Positions 8,645 to 15,635 of a stretch of 64,000 nt of DNA are shown here, piece by piece (the first letter of the stretch is position 1; each line of letters starts with the position of its first letter). The position numbers and the translations under genes are program-made. The DNA comes from Lachnospiraceae bacterium UBA4631 (lineage in GTDB: Bacteria; Bacillota; Clostridia; Lachnospirales; Lachnospiraceae), in assembly GCA_002406015.1 (NCBI GenBank), contig DHMX01000014.1:160858-224857 (forward strand), in the 5' to 3' direction. The notes beneath the pieces are model-generated. The model ran no database searches. It was not told the origin of the DNA and saw nothing but the letters and a program-made list of their open reading frames with translations.

Positions 8645-8673
8645 TTGTACTTTTACTTGAAATATGGTAAACT
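8645..8673 (+). promoter_or_regulatory. Candidate promoter for pnp
   Basis: -35 TTGTAC (8645-8650), 17-nt spacer, -10 TAAACT (8668-8673). It is placed just upstream of the long leader hairpin, so the hairpin would be near the 5' end of the transcript. Confidence 0.5.
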
Positions 8674-8682
8674 ATAACAGAT

Positions 8683-8760
8683 TGTGTAAGACAACCACCG
8701 AGACTGCTAAAAAGGGCATTGAAAGCAGTGCGTTTTTTAGTTGTTTCGGTGTCTTATACA
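8683..8760 (+). promoter_or_regulatory. Long hairpin in the pnp 5' leader
   Basis: About 78 nt fold into one long imperfect stem. TGTGTAAGAC (8683-8692) pairs with GTCTTATACA (8751-8760), then ACCGA with TCGGT, CTAAAAA with TTTTTAG, and GCATTG with CAGTGC around an AAAG loop (8722-8725). The ribosome binding site (AAAGGAG) begins 11 nt after it. A leader duplex cut by RNase III and then degraded by PNPase is the known autoregulation device of E. coli pnp. Whether it applies here is inference. Confidence 0.6.
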
Positions 8761-8785
8761 AAATCAGAAAAAAGGAGAAACAAAT

Positions 8786-10882
8786 ATGTATAAGCAATTT
8801 ACAATGGAACTTGCCGGCAGAACACTTCGTGTAGACGTTGGTCGTGTCGGTGCACAGGCAAACGGATGTGCTTTTATGCATTACGGAGATACGGTTGTAT
8901 TATCTACCGCAACCGCTTCTGAAAAGCCAAGAGAGGGAATTGATTTCTTCCCGTTAAGTGTAGAATATGAGGAAAAGATGTATGCAGTCGGAAAGATTCC
9001 GGGAGGCTTTAACAAGAGAGAAGGAAAGGCATCTGAAAATTCTGTCCTGACCTCGCGTGTAATTGACCGTCCAATGCGTCCGTTATTCCCAAAGGATTAC
9101 AGAAATGATGTAACCTTGAATAATATGGTAATGTCTGTAGACCCGGAGTGCCGTCCGGAGTTAGTAGCTATGCTTGGCTCTGCAATCGCAACCAGCATTT
9201 CGGATATTCCGTTTGATGGTCCATGTGCAACCACACAGATTGGATTGGTTGACGGAGCATTTGTTGTAAATCCTTCACAGAAGCAGTGGAAGGAAGGCGA
9301 CCTGCAGTTAACGGTTGCATCCACCAGCGAGAAGGTTATTATGATTGAAGCCGGTGCAAATGAAGTACCGGAGGCTCAGATGATTGAGGCTATTTACAAG
9401 GCACATGAAATCAACCAGACAATCATTGCGTTTATTAATCAGATTGTAGCAGAGGTTGGTAAGCCGAAGCATGAATATGTAAGCTGTGCAGTTCCGGCTG
9501 AATTATTTGAGGCTATGAAAGCCATCGTTACACCGGAAGAGATGGAGGAAGCTGTATTTACCGATGTAAAACAGGTAAGAGAGGAAAACATTCGTCAGAT
9601 TACCGCTAAGCTGGAAGAAGCATTTGCAGATAACGAAGAATGGCTGGCTGTTCTGGGTGAGGCAATTTATCAGTACCAGAAGAAGACCGTTCGTAAGATG
9701 ATATTAAAAGACCATAAGCGTCCGGATGGTCGTGCAATCAATCAGATTCGTCCGTTGGCGGCTGAGATTGATATTATTCCGAGAGTACATGGCTCCGGTA
9801 TGTTTACCAGAGGTCAGACACAGATTTGTAATGTATGTACCTTAGCTCCGTTATCTGAGATTCAGAAGATTGACGGTCTGGATCCGAATGAGACCAGTAA
9901 GCGGTATATGCATCACTATAATTTCCCGTCTTATTCCGTTGGTGAGACAAAGCCATCCAGAGGTCCGGGACGGCGTGAAATCGGACATGGTGCATTAGCA
10001 GAAAAGGCATTGGTTCCGGTTCTTCCGAGTGAAGAGGAATTCCCGTATGCAATTCGTACCGTATCTGAGACATTTGAGTCCAACGGTTCTACCTCACAGG
10101 CTTCTGTTTGTGCATCTACGTTGTCTCTGATGGCAGCCGGTGTTCCGATTAAGAAGCAGGTAGCAGGTATTTCCTGTGGTCTGGTAACTGGAGATACCGA
10201 TGATGATTACATCGTATTGACCGATATTCAGGGCTTGGAAGATTTCTTCGGAGATATGGACTTCAAGGTAGCCGGTACACATGACGGAATTACTGCAATC
10301 CAGATGGATATTAAGATTCATGGTCTGACCCGTCCGATTGTAGAGGAAGCTATCGCAAGAACCAAAGAAGCAAGAGAGTATATTATTAACAATGTATTGA
10401 CTCCTGTAATTGCAGAACCTCGTCCAACCGTAGGTGAGTATGCACCGAAGATTGAACAAATGAAGGTAGACCCTGAGAAGATTGGTGAAATCATCGGTCA
10501 GAAGGGTAAGACAATTAATGCAATCATTGAAGAGACAAATGTAAAGATTGATATTGATGATGACGGTACCGTATATATCTGCGGAATTGAGCGTGCAGGT
10601 ATTGACCGGGCAATGGAAATTATTCATTCCATTGTTGACCCGATTGAGGTTGGAAAGACCTATGACGGAACTGTAGTACGGATTATGCCGTATGGTGCAT
10701 TTGTAGAGCTGTCACCAAACAAGGATGGTATGATTCATATTTCAAAATTATCCAAGGAACGTGTTGCCAAGGTAGAAGATGTTGTAAATATCGGTGATAA
10801 GGTCCGGGTTAAATGTATTGGCGTAGAAATGGGCAAGATTAGTCTGAGCCTGAAGGACGCAGAACCACAGACAGAAGTATAA
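8786..10882 (+). CDS. pnp: Polyribonucleotide nucleotidyltransferase (PNPase)
   Basis: Phosphorolytic 3'-5' exoribonuclease of mRNA decay; also adds nucleotides when phosphate is low. Two RNase PH-like domains are present (first MELAGRTLRVDVGRVGAQANG; second starting about residue 310 with RPDGRAINQIRPL). A KH domain follows (about 552-612, GKTINAIIEETNVKIDIDDDG) and an S1 domain (GKTYDGTVVRIMPYGAFVEL). The active-site region GDTDDDYIVLTDIQG is intact. The start is ATG 8786 (MYKQF) after AAAAAAGGAG; the frame can be extended upstream to 8741 but that lies in the leader hairpin. Length 698 aa is normal. A terminator follows at 10904. Confidence 0.97.
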   Translation: MYKQFTMELAGRTLRVDVGRVGAQANGCAFMHYGDTVVLSTATASEKPREGIDFFPLSVEYEEKMYAVGKIPGGFNKREGKASENSVLTSRVIDRPMRPLFPKDYRNDVTLNNMVMSVDPECRPELVAMLGSAIATSISDIPFDGPCATTQIGLVDGAFVVNPSQKQWKEGDLQLTVASTSEKVIMIEAGANEVPEAQMIEAIYKAHEINQTIIAFINQIVAEVGKPKHEYVSCAVPAELFEAMKAIVTPEEMEEAVFTDVKQVREENIRQITAKLEEAFADNEEWLAVLGEAIYQYQKKTVRKMILKDHKRPDGRAINQIRPLAAEIDIIPRVHGSGMFTRGQTQICNVCTLAPLSEIQKIDGLDPNETSKRYMHHYNFPSYSVGETKPSRGPGRREIGHGALAEKALVPVLPSEEEFPYAIRTVSETFESNGSTSQASVCASTLSLMAAGVPIKKQVAGISCGLVTGDTDDDYIVLTDIQGLEDFFGDMDFKVAGTHDGITAIQMDIKIHGLTRPIVEEAIARTKEAREYIINNVLTPVIAEPRPTVGEYAPKIEQMKVDPEKIGEIIGQKGKTINAIIEETNVKIDIDDDGTVYICGIERAGIDRAMEIIHSIVDPIEVGKTYDGTVVRIMPYGAFVELSPNKDGMIHISKLSKERVAKVEDVVNIGDKVRVKCIGVEMGKISLSLKDAEPQTEV

Positions 10883-10903
10883 AACAGATAGAATCAGAAA
10901 TGG

Positions 10904-10943
10904 AAAAGCCTGATTGTCCCTTGCGGATGTCAGGCTTTTTTGG
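10904..10943 (+). terminator. Intrinsic terminator after pnp
   Basis: AAAAGCCTGA (10904-10913) pairs with TCAGGCTTTT (10930-10939), with a 16-nt loop and six T at the 3' side. The loop and T run overlap the candidate promoter of the next gene. Confidence 0.85.
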
Positions 10944-10949
10944 TATAAT
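10921..10949 (+). promoter_or_regulatory. Candidate promoter of the GH94 gene
   Basis: A perfect -10 TATAAT (10944-10949) with a weak -35 TTGCGG (10921-10926), 17 nt apart. The -35 falls inside the loop of the pnp terminator. Confidence 0.5.
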
Positions 10950-11001
10950 AAATCAGTATGGATTCGTGTACGCTGATAAAAGATATAAAGGAGAACATAA
11001 T

Positions 11002-13401
11002 ATGAATTTTGGTTATTTTGACGGGGACAATAAAGAGTATGTAATTACCAGACCGGATACGCCGGCACCTTGGGCAAATTATCTTGGCTCTCCGGAATAC
11101 GGTGCAATTATTTCAAATAATGCCGGAGGTTACAGCTTCGTAAAAAGCGGTGCAAACGGCAGAGTTATTCGGTATATATTTAACAGCTTTGACCAGCCGG
11201 GACGTTATATGTACTTACGGGATGATGAAAGCGGAGATTACTGGTCTGCATCGTGGCAGCCGGTAGGAAAGGACTTAAAGGAGTATAAGAGTGAATGTCA
11301 TCATGGAACCGCATATACAAATATGCATGCAGACTATGCAGGGATTCATACAGAAGCCTTATACTATGTTCCGTTGAATAAGACACATGAGGTATGGAAT
11401 CTGAAGGTAACGAATCAGTCAGACCGTCCGAGAAAGATTTCGGTATTCGGTTATTGTGAATTTACGAATGAGGGAAATTACGAACAGGACCAGGTGAATC
11501 TGCAGTATACACTGTTCATTACCAGAACATATTTTAAGACCAATAAAATCATGCAGTTAATTAATGAAAATGTGAATCGTCATGCCATTAACGGAAGCAA
11601 CAGCTCCAGCCGGTTCTTTGCTCTGGCAGGTCAGAAGGTGGCATCCTACTGTGGAGATAAAGAAAGCTTCTTAGGCAGATACCATGGATACGGAAATCCG
11701 GTTGCGGTAGAGAATGGTTCCTGTGGTGATGTTTTGAATTATAATGAAAATGCCTGCGGTGCATTACAGACAGTATTGGAGCTGGCACCGGGAGAAACAA
11801 AGGAGCTTGCATTTATTCTTGGTGAGAAGAAGGAAGCAGAAGCAGATAAGATTCTGAGCGGTTATCAGGAGGTAACGAAGGCTTGTGCGGCAGAGCTGGA
11901 AGAATTAATTACGTTCTGGCATGAAAAATTAAATCATTTACAGGTTAAGACACCGAGTGATTCCTTTAATAATATGATAAATACATGGAATGCATATCAG
12001 TGCTTTATGACCTTTATCTGGTCGAGAGCGGCATCCTTTACCTATTGTGGTCTGCGGAACGGATACGGATACCGGGATACCGTACAGGATATTCAGGGAA
12101 TCATCCATCTGGCACCGGAAATGGCTCTGGAAAAGATAAGATTTATGTTGTCGGCACAGGTAGATAACGGAGCAGGACTTCCATTGGTAAAATTCACACA
12201 TAATGCAGGACATGAGGATACACCGGATGATGCTTCTTATGTACAGGCTACCGGACATCCGGCTTATCGTGCGGATGATGCATTATGGCTGTTCCCGACG
12301 ATATATAAGTATATTGCAGAAACCGGAAATGAAGCATTTCTGGATGAGGTGATTCTGTATGCAAATGGCGGAGAAGGAACCGTATATGACCACTTGAAGC
12401 GGGCAATTGACTTCTCCATGAATCATCTTGGAAATCACCGGATGCCGGCAGGTCTGCATGCAGATTGGAACGATTGCTTGCGTCTGGGTAAGCTTGGGGA
12501 ATCCACCTTTGTTGCCATGCAGTTATATTATGCCATGAGTATGATGAAGAAGATTGCAGAAGGCAGACAGGATACAGAGTATGCGGCTTATATAACGAAG
12601 ATTCAGAAGGAATTAGAGGATACCTTACAGAAGCTTTGCTGGGAGGATGACCGTTATATTCGCGGCTTTAAGGAGGATGGACAGGTAATCGGCTCGAAAA
12701 AGGACCCGGAGGCAAATATGTGGCTGAACCCACAGTCATGGTCTGTAATCAGCGGCTTGGCATCCAAGGAGCAGGCAGAGCTGGCATTGGAATCGGTACA
12801 TCGGGAATTGAATACACAGTATGGTGTAAGATTAATGGCACCGTCCTATGTGGACCATGCATTTGACGGAGCGTTGATGCTGCTGTTTAATCCGTCTACA
12901 AAGGAAAATGGTGGTATTTTCTCACAGCCACAGGGCTGGATAATTCTGGCAGAAGCATTAATGGGACATGGAAACCGGGCATTTGAATACTTTGAGGAAA
13001 GCTCTCCGGCATCTATGAATGACCGTGCAGAAATCAGAAAGCTGGAGCCATATTGCCATGGACAGTTTACGGAAAGCGTGGAAAGTCCGTTTGAGGGCAG
13101 AGCCCATGTACATTGGCTGACCGGAACCGCATCAACCGTTATGGTAGGATGTGTGGAAGGTATTCTCGGAATGAGACCGGATTTCAACGGCTTACGAATC
13201 ACACCGTCCATTCCGGCTGATTGGAAGGAATTTGAAATCCAGAAATCGTTCCGGGGTAAGCAGTTAAATATTACGGTTAAGAATCCGAACGGAAAAGAAA
13301 GCGGTGTAACCGGTATGGTTGTGAACGGTAAGGAAATTCAGGGCGATTATCTTGCAGCGGATATGCTGTCAGAGGTAAATGAGATAGAAGTTATGATGTA
13401 A
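11002..13401 (+). CDS. GH94 disaccharide phosphorylase (cellobiose- or chitobiose-type)
   Basis: Glycoside hydrolase family 94 enzymes cleave beta-linked disaccharides with inorganic phosphate, giving a sugar-1-phosphate and saving ATP. The protein starts MNFGYFDGDNKEYVITRP, the family N-terminus, followed by the beta-sandwich with GRYMYLRDDESGDYWSASWQP. The catalytic (alpha/alpha)6 barrel has RDTVQD and HADWNDC (D488 and D491, one of which is the general acid). The C-terminal part has WLTGTAS. Length 799 aa fits cellobiose or N,N'-diacetylchitobiose phosphorylase and is too short for cellodextrin phosphorylase. The SGDYWSxSWQPV segment recalls the chitobiose enzyme, so I leave the substrate open. 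Start at ATG 11002 after AAAGGAG. No transporter is adjacent. Confidence 0.88.
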   Translation: MNFGYFDGDNKEYVITRPDTPAPWANYLGSPEYGAIISNNAGGYSFVKSGANGRVIRYIFNSFDQPGRYMYLRDDESGDYWSASWQPVGKDLKEYKSECHHGTAYTNMHADYAGIHTEALYYVPLNKTHEVWNLKVTNQSDRPRKISVFGYCEFTNEGNYEQDQVNLQYTLFITRTYFKTNKIMQLINENVNRHAINGSNSSSRFFALAGQKVASYCGDKESFLGRYHGYGNPVAVENGSCGDVLNYNENACGALQTVLELAPGETKELAFILGEKKEAEADKILSGYQEVTKACAAELEELITFWHEKLNHLQVKTPSDSFNNMINTWNAYQCFMTFIWSRAASFTYCGLRNGYGYRDTVQDIQGIIHLAPEMALEKIRFMLSAQVDNGAGLPLVKFTHNAGHEDTPDDASYVQATGHPAYRADDALWLFPTIYKYIAETGNEAFLDEVILYANGGEGTVYDHLKRAIDFSMNHLGNHRMPAGLHADWNDCLRLGKLGESTFVAMQLYYAMSMMKKIAEGRQDTEYAAYITKIQKELEDTLQKLCWEDDRYIRGFKEDGQVIGSKKDPEANMWLNPQSWSVISGLASKEQAELALESVHRELNTQYGVRLMAPSYVDHAFDGALMLLFNPSTKENGGIFSQPQGWIILAEALMGHGNRAFEYFEESSPASMNDRAEIRKLEPYCHGQFTESVESPFEGRAHVHWLTGTASTVMVGCVEGILGMRPDFNGLRITPSIPADWKEFEIQKSFRGKQLNITVKNPNGKESGVTGMVVNGKEIQGDYLAADMLSEVNEIEVMM

Positions 13402-13437
13402 ACTCTATACAGATGAGGAATCAAGGGAGACGAGAAC

Positions 13438-13917
13438 ATGAATGAGTTTCAAAGTGCATTACACAATCCCGTGCTGGTAGGTCCGGTCATTGGCTGGTGC
13501 ATTGCACAGGTACTGAAGGTATTGATTAATCTGGCAATGACAAAGAAATGGGACTGGGAACGGGTAGTTGGCGGAGGCGGTATGCCAAGCTCACATTCCG
13601 CAACAGTAGGAGCATTGGCAACGGTAACTTTGTTGACCTACGGACCGGATTCATTTGAATTTGCCATGGCAACGGTATTTGCTATTATTGTAATGTATGA
13701 TGCAATGAATGTACGTCTGCAAACCGGAAAACAGGGAGCAATTCTTAATATCTTAATTAAAAATGAAGATATTAAAGCAAAGCTGGATGAGACAAGCCGG
13801 GATAAGTGGACGGAAACAATATTGAAGGAATACGTTGGACATACACCGATTCAGGTGCTGGTAGGACTGATTCTGGGAATTGTAGTGGGTGTTGTAATAA
13901 CCCGGTGTCTGCGGTAA
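13438..13917 (+). CDS. Divergent PAP2-family membrane protein, YuiD-like (DUF212)
   Basis: A 159-residue membrane protein with about four hydrophobic segments and the signature GGGGMPSSHSATVGALAT, the conserved Ser-Ser-His-Ser-Ala of DUF212. The domain is distantly related to acid phosphatase/haloperoxidase PAP2 enzymes, so a lipid-phosphate phosphatase role is plausible but unproven. B. subtilis YuiD is the best-known relative. It lies 36 nt after the GH94 gene. A hairpin follows at 13954-13980. The neighbourhood also contains undecaprenyl-diphosphatase (14733), another membrane pyrophosphatase. Confidence 0.85.
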   Translation: MNEFQSALHNPVLVGPVIGWCIAQVLKVLINLAMTKKWDWERVVGGGGMPSSHSATVGALATVTLLTYGPDSFEFAMATVFAIIVMYDAMNVRLQTGKQGAILNILIKNEDIKAKLDETSRDKWTETILKEYVGHTPIQVLVGLILGIVVGVVITRCLR

Positions 13918-13953
13918 ACTGTATATTTTTTTCCAAATTCCATATACTGATAA

Positions 13954-13980
13954 AAGAAGAATCCGAACGGGATTCTTCTT
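13954..13980 (+). terminator. Hairpin after yuiD-like gene
   Basis: An 11-bp perfect stem, AAGAAGAATCC and GGATTCTTCTT, with a 5-nt loop. Only TTCTT at the end of the stem supplies a T tract, so termination may be partial and the tepA gene may be read through. Confidence 0.55.
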
Positions 13981-14003
13981 AAACTTTGTTAGCGGAGGTG
14001 TAT

Positions 14004-14702
14004 ATGGAGGAGAAGGAAGAAACATCCAGACAGGAACGAAAGCGGGAGGAAGCAACCGGAAATCTGGTAAAAGAGTTCGGTCAGATTACATTAAGCGGAA
14101 ATGAGAGCAAGCACCGGATTCATTTGCTGAATATTATCGGTGAGATTGAAGGGCATGAATGTCTGCCGTCAAGCTCTAAGACCACGAAGTATGAACATGT
14201 GCTGCCGATACTGGCGGAAATAGCAGATAATTCCCAGATTGATGGTGTGCTGGTTCTGTTAAACACCGTAGGCGGTGATGTAGAGGCAGGACTAGCAATG
14301 GCAGAAATGATTAGCTCCATTCATAAGCCGGTGGTAACGCTGGTACTGGGCGGAGGACATTCCATTGGTGTACCGCTTGCGGTTTCCGGGGATTATTCGT
14401 TTATAGTACCGACGGCAACGATGGTGGTGCATCCGATACGGATGAACGGAATGGTAATCGGAGTGAAGCAGAATTATGAGTACATTGAGCGAATGCAGGA
14501 TAGAATCATAGCATTTACGGTGGCACATTCCGATATTGATGAAGCCAGATTGCGTAAGATTATGATGAATAATGAGCAGCTGGTAAAGGATATTGGCTCC
14601 ATGCTGGTAGGAGAAGAGGCAGTACAGGAAGGCTTAATTGATGCAGTCGGTGGTATACACGAAGCATTAGAGCATCTGCATCACATGATAGAAAAACAAT
14701 AA
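14004..14702 (+). CDS. ClpP-fold serine protease, TepA-like
   Basis: ClpP/crotonase-fold peptidase of the TepA (translocation-enhancing protein) group. After a charged N-terminus the ClpP-like domain runs through GVLVLLNTVGGDVEAGLAMAE. LGGGHSIGVPLAVSG holds the candidate nucleophile Ser in GHSIG, and VVHPIRMNG the candidate His. In Bacillus, TepA was linked to protein export and spore outgrowth; its target here is unknown. The start is ATG 14004 (232 aa), with GCGGAGG seven nt upstream; the longer frame starts at a TTG inside the preceding hairpin region. It is followed 30 nt later by uppP and then ftsK. Confidence 0.85.
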   Translation: MEEKEETSRQERKREEATGNLVKEFGQITLSGNESKHRIHLLNIIGEIEGHECLPSSSKTTKYEHVLPILAEIADNSQIDGVLVLLNTVGGDVEAGLAMAEMISSIHKPVVTLVLGGGHSIGVPLAVSGDYSFIVPTATMVVHPIRMNGMVIGVKQNYEYIERMQDRIIAFTVAHSDIDEARLRKIMMNNEQLVKDIGSMLVGEEAVQEGLIDAVGGIHEALEHLHHMIEKQ

Positions 14703-14732
14703 TTCCGAAATGGATAAAGGGAGGAACTTATA

Positions 14733-15614
14733 ATGAGTTTTCTGGAAGCAATTATTATGGGTTTAATACAAGGGTTGACTGAATTTTTACCGGTAAGCAG
14801 CTCCGGACATCTGGCAATATTTAAGAATATTTTTCATATATCCATGGATACCGGTCTGCTCTATGATGTAATGCTGCATCTGGCAACCTTAATAGCAATC
14901 TGTATTGTATATTGGAAGGATGTAAAAGAGCTGTTTGTAAACGGCTGCTGTATGGTCGGTCTCTGGGTTACGAATGCAGTCTTATGGATTGGGAACTTAT
15001 TTCGAAAGCAGGAGCAGAAAAAGCCATATAAGCCGGTATTAACGACAACATATCGGCGGTTTGTATTGATGATATTGATTAGTACGGTTCCAACCGGAAT
15101 TTTAGGCATTTTATTGGAAAAGGTAATCGGCTCCGCATCTGAAATATTGTTGCTGCCGGGAATCTGCCTGATTCTGACTGCAATTATTTTGTTTATTGCA
15201 GACCGTGCAAAGCAGGGAACTATTACAGAAGAAACAGCTACATATAAGCAATCTCTGGTCATCGGTCTGGCACAGGGCGTAGCTACCTTGCCGGGACTTT
15301 CCCGCTCAGGAACCACCATTACGGCATGCTTACTTAGCGGATTCAATCGGGAATTTGCAGTTAAATATTCCTTTATTATGTCGATTCCGGCTATTCTTGG
15401 TGCTATGGTTCTGGAATTAAAGGATTTTTCCATGAGCGAATTTGCAGGAGGAATGATTTGGAATTATCTGGCAGGTATGCTGGTAGCCGGCATTGTCGGA
15501 TATATCTGTATTAAGACCATGCTGTTGGTGGTAAAAAAGAAGAAATTTATGATATTTTCTATCTACTGCCTGATTGTCGGCATTGCATCGGTAGTATTTT
15601 ATTTCGTAGCATAA
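14733..15614 (+). CDS. uppP: Undecaprenyl-diphosphatase
   Basis: Integral membrane enzyme recycling undecaprenyl pyrophosphate to the monophosphate carrier used for peptidoglycan and surface polymers. Both family motifs are present: GLTEFLPVSSSGHLAI near the N-terminus and GVATLPGLSRSGTTITACLL around residue 185-205, with the conserved Glu, His and Arg. About eight hydrophobic segments; 293 aa, slightly longer than E. coli UppP. The ribosome binding site GGGAGG precedes ATG. It forms a likely operon with tepA (30 nt upstream) and ftsK (21 nt downstream). Also called BacA because extra copies give bacitracin resistance. Confidence 0.95.
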   Translation: MSFLEAIIMGLIQGLTEFLPVSSSGHLAIFKNIFHISMDTGLLYDVMLHLATLIAICIVYWKDVKELFVNGCCMVGLWVTNAVLWIGNLFRKQEQKKPYKPVLTTTYRRFVLMILISTVPTGILGILLEKVIGSASEILLLPGICLILTAIILFIADRAKQGTITEETATYKQSLVIGLAQGVATLPGLSRSGTTITACLLSGFNREFAVKYSFIMSIPAILGAMVLELKDFSMSEFAGGMIWNYLAGMLVAGIVGYICIKTMLLVVKKKKFMIFSIYCLIVGIASVVFYFVA

Positions 15615-15635
15615 GAGATTAAAAGGAGTGGAATC

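Noticed and set aside
14861..15433. 190-codon - strand frame inside uppP
   Set aside because: Shadow of uppP, which has full family motifs.
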